Shown here: positions 54,270-62,069 of the stretch, piece by piece
Numbering within the stretch: position 1 is the first letter of the stretch
Layout of the letters: every line of letters begins with the position of its first letter
NCBI RefSeq assembly: GCF_002232035.1
Contig: NZ_NKXR01000012.1
Location: 25,123 to 89,122 of the forward strand
From: Collinsella sp. TF06-26
GTDB taxonomy: Bacteria; Actinomycetota; Coriobacteriia; Coriobacteriales; Coriobacteriaceae
DNA: 64,000 nucleotides
Reading direction: 5' to 3'
Position numbers and translations under genes: made by a program
The notes under the pieces: model-generated
What the model was told of the DNA's origin: nothing
The model's database searches: none
The model's input: the letters and a program-made list of their open reading frames with translations, nothing else

Positions 54270-54351
54270 GTTCAATTTATAGAACACGAATTGAACCTAA
54301 GTTCAATTTAGGAAGCAGTATAGCGCCGTACCTTATTCGGAAGTTCAATTT
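54270..54351 (-). promoter_or_regulatory. operator cluster of GTTCAATT sites
   Basis: A perfect palindrome, AATTGAAC (54289-54296), CTAA, GTTCAATT (54301-54308), is flanked by single half sites GTTCAATTT at 54270-54278 and 54343-54351. It lies directly upstream of the HTH-aminotransferase gene and is probably bound by that protein's own HTH domain. Confidence 0.65.
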
Positions 54352-54410
54352 CACAAGAAAACGTACCGAACTCCGAGATTTGCCCAAGGCGGACAATGAC
54401 GCGCACGCGT

Positions 54411-55268
54411 TTAGAGATATTCAAGGAATCGAGCGGCGGCAAGCGAAACGTCAGCCGTGCGATATATCGCGTTGATCTGCCGATGGGGATGTCCCTCGAG
54501 CGGACGCACGGCGACATCGAACTGACAGCGGCGCAAGATGAGCGCCGGAAGAATACTCACGCCCAGACCGTCCTCGACCATGGCCATAATCGCATAATCA
54601 TCCCAGGTCGATAGCTTAGAACGCACCGCCAGACCCGCGCGGCGAAACAGCGGCGTAATCTCGTCGTCGCTACCGCGTTCCAGAAGAATAAACTGCTCGT
54701 TGGCCAAATCGGCAAGGGAAACGACCTCCGCGGTGGCAAGCGAGGAGTCCGCTGGCACCACGGCCATCAGCTCGTCTTGCACCAACGGCCGCGACGCCAT
54801 GCCGGCGCCGCGTGGCTCGCGCGGAATAAAGCCCAGGTCGCAGCGGCCTTCCGCCACCCATTGCTCAATCTCGGAGTAATCACCCATCAGCAGCTCGTAA
54901 TCGACATCCGGGTGATCAGCGCGAAACCGCGCGATCACCGGCGGCAGTACATGGGTCGCCACACTCGAGAATGTACCGATACAGATCTTGCCACGCATGA
55001 GCCCCCGCATCTCGTCCACGCGTCGCTGCAGGCGGCCAAACTCTTCGCATAACGCCTCGACTGCCGGCATGACCTGCCGCCCGTCGGCAGAAAGCACCAC
55101 GCCCTCGCGGCTGCGATCAAGCACCTTAAAACCCCAGTCTGCCTCAAGGTCGCCCACCATGCGGCTCACGCCCGACTGCGAATAGCTCAGCCGCTCTGCA
55201 GCATGCGTAAAGCTGCCGGCACGCACCGTCTCGAGCAGCACTTGCATCTTTTGAATATTCGTTTCCAC
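54411..55268 (-). CDS. LysR-family transcriptional regulator
   Basis: A 285-aa regulator with the LysR winged helix at residues 1-60 (MQVLLETVRAGSFTHAAERLSYSQSGVSRMVGDLEADWGFKVLDRS) and a two-lobe periplasmic-binding-like effector domain (about 90-285). It lies divergent to an EamA exporter gene with 118 bp between, the typical layout for a LysR protein controlling its neighbour. The effector is unknown. Confidence 0.92.
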   Translation of the reverse strand: METNIQKMQVLLETVRAGSFTHAAERLSYSQSGVSRMVGDLEADWGFKVLDRSREGVVLSADGRQVMPAVEALCEEFGRLQRRVDEMRGLMRGKICIGTFSSVATHVLPPVIARFRADHPDVDYELLMGDYSEIEQWVAEGRCDLGFIPREPRGAGMASRPLVQDELMAVVPADSSLATAEVVSLADLANEQFILLERGSDDEITPLFRRAGLAVRSKLSTWDDYAIMAMVEDGLGVSILPALILRRCQFDVAVRPLEGHPHRQINAIYRTADVSLAAARFLEYL

Positions 55269-55386
55269 GGCATCCCTCCACCTTTACATGAGTTTTTGTC
55301 ATGTTATCCATGCATTATATTCGCTTTTCTTCTAAAGCCACCTCACCCATAGTGAACATGCTCGGATATAGAGGGGATGTCAGCAC

Positions 55387-56298
55387 ATGAACAACGGACT
55401 GTTTACGTACTTAGCAGCATTGCTATTGTTTGGCTCCAACGGCATCATCGCCGCTGCCATCGCGCTGCCGAGCTCCGATATCGTACTGTTGCGCACGTTT
55501 TTGGGCGCTCTCACCCTTGCCGCCATCCTCTTCATAACCAAGCGCCATAACCTGCAGGCTCCGTCTCGCCCCCGCGAGGCCGCAGCGCTCATCGTCTCGG
55601 GCGCCGCGCTGGGCGCCAGCTGGATTTTCCTGTTCCGCGCCTATCAGACGATCGGCGTTGGCATCTCCTCGCTGTTGTATTACTGCGGCCCCATCATCGT
55701 TATGGCCCTCTCCCCGCTCATTTTTGGCGAAAAGCTGACCGGCGGCAAAATCGCCGGGTTTATCGCCGTTGCCTGTGGCGCCTTTCTCATTGCGGCGCAA
55801 GGTCTAGGCGGCAATATGCCCATTGCGGGTATCGCTTGCGGCATCGCCTCGGCCTTCTGCTACGCCTTGATGGTCATCGCTAGCAAGGGTGCGCCACACA
55901 TCGAAGGCCTCGAGAACTCCACGCTCCAGGTGAACGCCGCCTTTGTAACCGCGTTGATCCTTACGCTCTTCACGCAAGATGCCCCCTCGTTCCTCTCCCC
56001 CAGCATTGCCGCCGGCATCGATTGGGGCGCCGTCGCCATGCTCGGCGTCGTCAACACCGGCATCGGTTGCCTGCTCTACTTTAGTGCCGTCGCCAAGCTG
56101 CCCGTCCAGACCGTCGCGGTCGTCGGCTACCTCGAGCCGCTTTCGGCCGTCGTGTTCTCCGTTGCCCTTTTGGGAGAGACCATGACGCCCATCCGCCTCA
56201 TGGGCGCCGCGTTGATCATCGGCGGCGCGATCTTTTGCGAAGTCGCCGGCAAACGCGCAGACACCAAAGCAAGCATCGCCCAAGTAGCACGCGCCTAA
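55387..56298 (+). CDS. EamA/DMT-family exporter, probably LysR-controlled
   Basis: A 303-aa membrane protein with ten helices in two EamA repeats (NGLFTYLAALLLFGSNGIIAAAIALPSSDIVLLRTFLG at the start, VVGYLEPLSAVVFSVALLGETMTPIRLMGAALIIGGAI in the second repeat). It is probably an exporter of amino acids or other metabolites. It is divergent from the LysR gene at 54411. The ATG at 55387 has no strong ribosome site. Confidence 0.88.
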   Translation: MNNGLFTYLAALLLFGSNGIIAAAIALPSSDIVLLRTFLGALTLAAILFITKRHNLQAPSRPREAAALIVSGAALGASWIFLFRAYQTIGVGISSLLYYCGPIIVMALSPLIFGEKLTGGKIAGFIAVACGAFLIAAQGLGGNMPIAGIACGIASAFCYALMVIASKGAPHIEGLENSTLQVNAAFVTALILTLFTQDAPSFLSPSIAAGIDWGAVAMLGVVNTGIGCLLYFSAVAKLPVQTVAVVGYLEPLSAVVFSVALLGETMTPIRLMGAALIIGGAIFCEVAGKRADTKASIAQVARA

Positions 56299-56403
56299 AA
56301 GCCCCTCTTCAGTTTCAAAGCAGAGGCGCGTCCGTGGTTATCACATTGCAGCAAGACCATACAGCCGGTGCGCCCCTGTTTTGAAATGCTACCTGCGTAC
56401 ATG

Positions 56404-56427
56404 AATAATCCCCAGATGGGGATTATT
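56404..56427. terminator. hairpin between the EamA gene and kup
   Basis: AATAATCCCC (56404-56413) and GGGGATTATT (56418-56427) are perfect complements with a four-base loop, 106 bp after the EamA stop. It is a likely terminator with a weak downstream T tract (gtct). Confidence 0.55.
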
Positions 56428-56482
56428 GTCTAAAACACCCCGATGTGCCAAACTGCTCTTATATGTATAAAGATGGCATAAA

Positions 56483-56507
56483 GGTTATCTGCCCTAGACA
56501 GATAACC
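56483..56507 (+). promoter_or_regulatory. stem-loop just before kup
   Basis: GGTTATCTG (56483-56491) and CAGATAACC (56499-56507) form a perfect nine-base stem with a seven-base loop, eight bases ahead of the kup ribosome site AAGGGAG. Its place suggests translational or operator control of potassium uptake. It does not look like a ydaO/c-di-AMP riboswitch, which would be much longer. Confidence 0.45.
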
Positions 56508-56527
56508 GGATGTCTAAGGGAGTCCAC

Positions 56528-58759
56528 GTGGCACACAACAAACTGGAGGCAAACCTCCAAGACCAGCACGGACAGAGCGGGCATGGAGCCATTCCCCTTT
56601 CTGCTGGTATGTTGCTCGTAACGCTCGGCGTCGTCTATGGCGACATCGGCACGAGCCCTATGTACACCATGAAATCAATCGTCGCCAACAACGGCGGCGT
56701 CGGTACCGTCAGCGAGGACATGATCCTGGGCGCGCTTTCGCTCGTCATCTGGACCATGACGCTCGTAACCACGGTCAAGTACGTGCTAATCGCCATGAGG
56801 GCCGACAACCACAACGAGGGCGGTATCTTCGCCCTGTTCAGTCTCGTGCGCAAAGTGGCGCCGTGGCTGATCCTTCCCGCCATGATCGGCGGTGCGGCGC
56901 TGCTTGCCGACGGCATCCTCACCCCCGCCGTCACGGTCACCACAGCCATCGAGGGTCTGCGCACCATCGAGTGGGGCCACGCGCTATTGGGCGACGGCCA
57001 GACCAACGTCATCATTATTACCATCATCATTATCTGCGGCCTATTTGCCATGCAGCGCGCCGGCACCTCGTCAATCGGCAAGCTCTTCGGCCCGCTCATG
57101 ACGCTATGGTTCCTGTTCCTGGCGGGCGCCGGCCTGTTCAACATGCTCGGCAACCTGTCCATCTTGCGCGCACTCAACCCCATCCGCGGCATCATGTTCC
57201 TGTTCTCGCCCATCAACCACTCGGGCATCATGGTGCTCGGTTTCGTCTTCCTGTCGACGACCGGCGCCGAGGCGCTCTATTCGGACATGGGTCACGTGGG
57301 CAAGGCTAACATTTACGCATCCTGGCCGTTCGTAAAGGCGGCCCTCATCCTTAACTATCTGGGTCAGGGCGCTTGGCTGCTCGCCAACAACTCCAATCCC
57401 CAGATGCTCGCGATGGACATCGTCAACCCGTTCTACATGATGCTTCCCGAGCCCCTGCGCCCCTTTGCCATCGTGCTATCGGCCGTAGCGGCCATCATCG
57501 CCTCGCAGGCGCTTATCACCGGCTCGTTCTCGCTGGTATCCGAGGCCACGCGTCTCAACCTTATGCCGCATCTGCGCATCCACTACCCCAGCGACACCAA
57601 GGGTCAACTCTATATTCCGCTCGTCAACAACATCATGTGGGTCGGCTGTATCTTCATCGTGCTGCTGTTCCAAAACTCCGAGCGCATGGAGAGCGCCTAC
57701 GGCCTCGCCATCACCGTGACTATGCTCATGACCACGACGCTTTTGACGAGCTATATCGCCGGCATCCTCAAGCACAAGTTGGGCGCCTGCGTCTTTGCCC
57801 TGCTTTTTGGCGCCATCGAGCTCTGCTTCTTTGCCTCGTGCCTCACCATGTTCTTTAACGGCGGCTATGTGATGATCTTCCTGGCCTCGCTGCTGTTTGG
57901 CCTTATGTACGTGTGGCGCCGCGGCACCGCCATCGAGCGCACGCAGACGATCCTGCTGCCCGTCTCCAAGTACATCGATCAGCTCAACCGCCTGCGCAAC
58001 GACGAGACCTACCCCGTGCTCGCCGACAATCTGGTGTTCCTCACCAACAGCCCCGACCCGCTCACGCTCGACCGCGACGTGCTCTATTCCATCCTGGACA
58101 AGCACCCCAAGCGCGCCAAGGCATATTGGTTCATCAACGTGCACGTTACCGACGAGCCCTATACGCACGAGTATTCCGTCGAGACCTTTGGCACGGACTT
58201 TTTGTTCCGCGTGCGCCTGGACCTGGGCTTTAAGGTCAACCAGCGCATCAACGCCTATCTGCGTCAGATCGTTGGCGACTTGATGACATCGGGTGAGCTG
58301 CCACCGCAGCATCACACCTACTCCATCTACGAGACGCGCGGCAACGTGGGCGACTTCCGTTTTTGCATGCTGCGCAAGATGCTTGCCCCCGAAACGGACA
58401 TCAACCGCAACGACCACCGCGTGATGGCCATCAAGTACGCCGTCCGCCGCGCCTGCGGAAGCCCGGCACGCTGGTACGGTCTTGAGAACTCGGCGATCAT
58501 CATCGAGTACGTGCCTCTCTTTGCCCGCATGCGTCCGGCGGTCAAACTCGTACGCACCCATGTGCCGCTCGAGGTCCAGATCGAGGAAGCCGAGGAAATG
58601 GAAGTCGATATCTTCTCGGACGACCTGGTCAACGGCAACGAGGCCGGTAGGGACATGAACGTCGATCCCACCGAATTGCTCGAGAGCGTCGCCGATACGC
58701 CCGAACAGCAACTGCTCGACGGCCTCGAGAGCGCCCAGCTCAACGACGCCAACTTCTAG
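56528..58759 (+). CDS. kup: Kup-type potassium uptake transporter
   Basis: A proton-coupled K+ importer of 743 aa. The first helix carries the family motif LGVVYGDIGTSPMYTMKS (about residue 35), and about 12 helices extend to residue 450. A large cytoplasmic domain (about 455-743) follows with the usual Kup beta-strand core (VFLTNSPDPLTLDRDVLYSIL) and a variable acidic tail of about 50 residues. I used the GTG at 56528, which has AAGGGAG upstream; an ATG at 56510 overlaps that region. A terminator follows. Confidence 0.93.
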   Translation: MAHNKLEANLQDQHGQSGHGAIPLSAGMLLVTLGVVYGDIGTSPMYTMKSIVANNGGVGTVSEDMILGALSLVIWTMTLVTTVKYVLIAMRADNHNEGGIFALFSLVRKVAPWLILPAMIGGAALLADGILTPAVTVTTAIEGLRTIEWGHALLGDGQTNVIIITIIIICGLFAMQRAGTSSIGKLFGPLMTLWFLFLAGAGLFNMLGNLSILRALNPIRGIMFLFSPINHSGIMVLGFVFLSTTGAEALYSDMGHVGKANIYASWPFVKAALILNYLGQGAWLLANNSNPQMLAMDIVNPFYMMLPEPLRPFAIVLSAVAAIIASQALITGSFSLVSEATRLNLMPHLRIHYPSDTKGQLYIPLVNNIMWVGCIFIVLLFQNSERMESAYGLAITVTMLMTTTLLTSYIAGILKHKLGACVFALLFGAIELCFFASCLTMFFNGGYVMIFLASLLFGLMYVWRRGTAIERTQTILLPVSKYIDQLNRLRNDETYPVLADNLVFLTNSPDPLTLDRDVLYSILDKHPKRAKAYWFINVHVTDEPYTHEYSVETFGTDFLFRVRLDLGFKVNQRINAYLRQIVGDLMTSGELPPQHHTYSIYETRGNVGDFRFCMLRKMLAPETDINRNDHRVMAIKYAVRRACGSPARWYGLENSAIIIEYVPLFARMRPAVKLVRTHVPLEVQIEEAEEMEVDIFSDDLVNGNEAGRDMNVDPTELLESVADTPEQQLLDGLESAQLNDANF

Positions 58760-58779
58760 CGACGTCGCGCATCAACGAC

Positions 58780-58815
58780 AGCGCCCCTGCACCTCACAGG
58801 AGATGCAGGGGCGCT
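58780..58815. terminator. terminator between kup and bile salt hydrolase genes
   Basis: AGCGCCCCTGCA (58780-58791) and TGCAGGGGCGCT (58804-58815) form a perfect 12-bp stem between convergent genes, followed by TTTGCATTT on the plus strand. Confidence 0.82.
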
Positions 58816-58838
58816 TTGCATTTCAGTAAAGCCCTCGG

Positions 58839-59804
58839 CTACGAACGGCGCGGCTCGGGAACCACGAGCCTATCGGGGCTCGCGCCCTCGGCATCCATCA
58901 GGCTCACGTAGCGAATCGACGGATCCCCATACATCGCGTAGTAATAATTGCCCGTGCGCGCGCTAAAGCATCCGGTGTAGATAGTCTTCTCGAACTTGCC
59001 ATCGCCCATCCTGGACGCTCCCTCGATCATCACCACGCCCTCGAGCGAGCGGAACATGCGAACGACGTTTTCGGTCTCGCTCTCCTTTTGCGGGTAATTG
59101 GCATTGAGGTACGCCGCCTTTACAAAACGGCTCGGCGAATAGCAATCGCCCGGAATGCCGCGCATGCCGGCACCGGCTCCATAGGGCTTAAGCTCGGCGC
59201 CACGCCATGTCGCCGTCTGCGGAAAATCGCTTGTGGCGGTGATATAGGTGCGCAGGTTTTCCATGTGCCACGGGAAGGTCGGCTGGTTGGCAAGGGTGTC
59301 GACCGGATCGTCGTATACATGCAGGCCGTCAGCCATCATCTCGACCACGATGCTACGCTGGCTGTCGCCGATAATCCAATGGAGCAGCGACACGCCCAGC
59401 CCCTCTCCTGCAGATTTGGCGACAATCACCGTATCGCGCAGCGCAGCCTCGACCTCGTCGACCGTCGAGAACGTCGCTGCCACCCACAGGGGAAACTCAT
59501 AGGCCGCGATATTGGTCTTTCCATCAACCGGGCCCTCGGCATACTCGGCATAGCCGGGAAAGTTGAGCCCCGCCACAGCCAGACCCGCATCGTTACCACA
59601 GTCGAAAAACATGGGATAGTTCTTGTAATCGATGCACATGCCGATTACCGCGTGTGCCGCCGACGCATCGTCGATAAACGAATACGGAATATGGAACCCG
59701 CGCGGCATCACGCGAACCTGTTGGCCGTAGTCAAAGCTCCAGTCGAGGTTGCGGCCCAGATACATGTGGCCAGAATTATCGGTAAATCGAATGCTCGTGC
59801 ACAT
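58839..59804 (-). CDS. bsh: bile salt hydrolase / choloylglycine hydrolase
   Basis: Removes glycine or taurine from conjugated bile acids. The 321-aa Ntn-hydrolase starts MCTSIRF, so Cys2 becomes the N-terminal nucleophile after Met removal. The other active-site residues fall at the BSH-typical places: Arg18 and Asp21 (GRNLDWS), Asn81 (GLNFPG), Asn173 (LANQPTFPWHMENL) and Arg226 (SPSRFVKAAYL). The ATG at 59804 has AGGAGG upstream; a longer frame to 59867 would bury the Cys. Penicillin V acylase activity is the main alternative; the length and NQPTFPWHMENL loop favour BSH. Confidence 0.92.
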   Translation of the reverse strand: MCTSIRFTDNSGHMYLGRNLDWSFDYGQQVRVMPRGFHIPYSFIDDASAAHAVIGMCIDYKNYPMFFDCGNDAGLAVAGLNFPGYAEYAEGPVDGKTNIAAYEFPLWVAATFSTVDEVEAALRDTVIVAKSAGEGLGVSLLHWIIGDSQRSIVVEMMADGLHVYDDPVDTLANQPTFPWHMENLRTYITATSDFPQTATWRGAELKPYGAGAGMRGIPGDCYSPSRFVKAAYLNANYPQKESETENVVRMFRSLEGVVMIEGASRMGDGKFEKTIYTGCFSARTGNYYYAMYGDPSIRYVSLMDAEGASPDRLVVPEPRRS

Positions 59805-59935
59805 AGCGCCTCCTAGCTTTACGTTCCTGCTAAGGTTATTGTCACCAAACAAAAAGGCGCTAAACACAAAAGCCCGGACATGACAACAATGTCACGCCCG
59901 GACCAAAAACGACGAAGTGCGGTGCTGTGGTCGCC

Positions 59936-60355
59936 CTAGACAAGCTTGCCAAGACAGTGATCGATCATATGCTGAATCATCTGCGCCTCGAAGCCGACAA
60001 AGTCCTGCTTGCGCTCGCGCATCTTGCCATCGACGATCTGGTCAAAGGCAACCTTGCACTTGATATAGCGCGTGGACTTGGTGACCTCCTCGTGCGTCAG
60101 GCAGCTCTCCTCCATCTTGCTGGCGCCCAGGTCAAACACCAGACGGGGGTTGTAGAGCACGTGGGGCTCGCCGGCGTCGTCCAGGTAGACGCAGACCTTC
60201 TTGGTAACGCCAATCTGGTTAGCGGCAAGGCAGCCGGCATCGTCGAGCGACTTGATGGTATCGATCAGGTCCTGAGCAACCGACTCGTCCTCGACGGTCG
60301 CAACCTCGCAACGCTGGGACAGGATAGCCTCGTCGTGGCAAAGCTCTTTAATCAT
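59936..60355 (-). CDS. peptide deformylase-like protein lacking the catalytic Glu
   Basis: A 139-aa protein of the deformylase fold. It keeps the GCLAANQIG motif (41-49) with the oxyanion Gln and a Cys in ESCLTHE (Cys85) but has HMIDH (129-133) in place of HExxH: the catalytic Glu is Met130. In E. coli Def this Glu is essential. Metal ligands (Cys, two His) are all present. The ATG at 60355 has GGAGG upstream. It may be an inactive regulator, or use another base. The paralogue at 52242 has HEIDH, so the genome retains a catalytic copy. Confidence 0.88.
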   Translation of the reverse strand: MIKELCHDEAILSQRCEVATVEDESVAQDLIDTIKSLDDAGCLAANQIGVTKKVCVYLDDAGEPHVLYNPRLVFDLGASKMEESCLTHEEVTKSTRYIKCKVAFDQIVDGKMRERKQDFVGFEAQMIQHMIDHCLGKLV

Positions 60356-60548
60356 ACGTTCCTCCATAGGGGTCGTTGTAACCGCTTAAGTATACGGTAC
60401 CTACACAATTTCATGCGAAAGATACCGCCCGTCCGTTACAAACCGCCGAACATCAACATGTGAGGAACACCAACTTCACAAAGGCGATATAGTGGGTGAG
60501 TTCGTGTCAATCGGCCTAAACTCGGGGCCGAACAAGGAAAGGGTATGC

Positions 60549-61862
60549 ATGGACGAACTTTTTCACGTCAGTGAGCGCAAGTCCACAATCGGGACCGAAC
60601 TTCGCGCTGGACTGACAACATTCCTGGCGATGGCCTACATCATCGCCGTCAACCCCGCAGTGCTCTCGGGCGCTGGCATCGATGCGGGAGCGCTCGCCTG
60701 CGCCACCTGCCTGGGCGCCGGCATCATGACCATCTGCATGGGCATCTTCGCCAACCGCCCGCTCGCCTGTGCGTCGGGTCTGGGCATCAACGCCATGATT
60801 GCGGGCATCGCCACCACCATGTGCGGCGGCGACTGGCACGTGGCCATGAGCGTTATCTTCCTCGAGGGCGTCGTCATCTTGCTGCTCGTCCTGTGCGGCC
60901 TGCGCGAGGCCATCATGGACGCCATCCCCGTGGTCCTGCGCCACGCCATCTCGGTGGGTCTGGGCCTGTTTATCGCCATGATCGGCCTGTGCGACGCCGG
61001 CATCATCACCGCTGGCGCCGGTACGCTCGTCGGCCTGGGCGACATCGCCTCCCCCACCTTTATCGTCGGCATCATCTCCATCGTCGTGACGGTTGCCCTA
61101 GCTTCCCGCAACGTGCCGGGCTCGCTGCTCATCGGCATCATCGTCGCCGTTATCGCCGGAATCCCGCTGGGCGTCACCCATGCGCCCGAGGGCCTCATCG
61201 CACCGCTCGACTTCTCGACCTTCGGCGCCCCGTTTGCCAGCACTGCCGACGGCAACCTTGCCATCGTGAAGGTCCTGACCGACCCGATGCTGCTCGTCGT
61301 TGCCTTCTCGCTGCTCATGAGCGACTTCTTCGACACCATGGGCACCGCGATGGCCGTCGCCAAGCAGGGCGAGTTCTTGACCGAGGACGGCAATGTCGAG
61401 GACATCCGTCCCATCCTGGTCGTCGACTCCGTGGCCGCTGCTGCCGGTGGCTTTATGGGCGTCTCCTCCATCACCACCTTCGTCGAGTCCACCTCTGGCG
61501 CTGCCGACGGTGGCCGCACGGGCCTCACCTCCGTCACCACCGGCGTGCTGTTCATTCTCGCCGCGTTCTTCTCCCCCATCGTCACCATCGTTTCCAGTGC
61601 CGCCACCTGCGGTGCTCTGGTCTACGTCGGCTACCTCATGATGAGCGAGGCCTCCGAGATCGACTGGTCCGACGTGTCGCAGGGTTTCCCGGCGTTCATG
61701 ATTGTCGCCGGCGTGCCCTTCACCTACTCCATCTCTGCCGGCATTGGCCTGGGCTTTATCGCCTACGTGATCGTCGCGCTCTTTAAGGGCGAGGCCTCCA
61801 AGATCAAGCCGCTCATGTGGATCGCAGCCCTTGCCTTCCTCGTCTACTTCTTTGTAGCGTAA
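60549..61862 (+). CDS. NCS2-family purine permease (AzgA/PbuG type)
   Basis: A 437-aa membrane protein with about 13 helices. It begins with the AzgA pattern TIGTELRAGLTTFLAMAYIIAVNPAVLSGAG and holds FANRPLACASGLGINAMIA and SDFFDTMGTAMAVAKQGEFL, the conserved substrate region. It probably imports guanine, hypoxanthine or adenine with protons. The ATG at 60549 follows AAGGAAAGGG. A 70-bp stretch around its stop codon recurs 90% identical at 63879. A terminator follows. Confidence 0.92.
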   Translation: MDELFHVSERKSTIGTELRAGLTTFLAMAYIIAVNPAVLSGAGIDAGALACATCLGAGIMTICMGIFANRPLACASGLGINAMIAGIATTMCGGDWHVAMSVIFLEGVVILLLVLCGLREAIMDAIPVVLRHAISVGLGLFIAMIGLCDAGIITAGAGTLVGLGDIASPTFIVGIISIVVTVALASRNVPGSLLIGIIVAVIAGIPLGVTHAPEGLIAPLDFSTFGAPFASTADGNLAIVKVLTDPMLLVVAFSLLMSDFFDTMGTAMAVAKQGEFLTEDGNVEDIRPILVVDSVAAAAGGFMGVSSITTFVESTSGAADGGRTGLTSVTTGVLFILAAFFSPIVTIVSSAATCGALVYVGYLMMSEASEIDWSDVSQGFPAFMIVAGVPFTYSISAGIGLGFIAYVIVALFKGEASKIKPLMWIAALAFLVYFFVA

Positions 61863-61890
61863 CGGCAAAGCTGCCAAAGCAGAACACCAA

Positions 61891-61927
61891 AGCGCGGAGT
61901 CGCATCGAGCGGCTCCGCGCTTTTCTT
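61891..61927 (+). terminator. intrinsic terminator after NCS2 permease
   Basis: AGCGCGGAGTCGC (61891-61903) pairs with GCGGCTCCGCGCT (61909-61921) apart from one G/T position, then TTTTCTTTT. Confidence 0.9.
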
Positions 61928-62069
61928 TTAAAGCCAGGCACCGCACGGACGCGCGATGTATTGCCTCCCAAGTTTTGGACATTTTGCCCTCCAAACGGCA
62001 CTACCGCCGGCTACATCCTGCAGATATGCTGGGCGTAATCGCATAGGCCCTATGAGGATGGGAGTAACC

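Noticed and set aside
56299..56509. c-di-AMP (ydaO) riboswitch before kup
   Set aside because: Only about 210 bp are available and I do not see the conserved multi-stem core; only simple hairpins are present.
57476..58711. 411-codon open frame antisense to kup
   Set aside because: Composition rich in Val, Asp, Gly, His as expected of a shadow frame, with no ribosome site or family.
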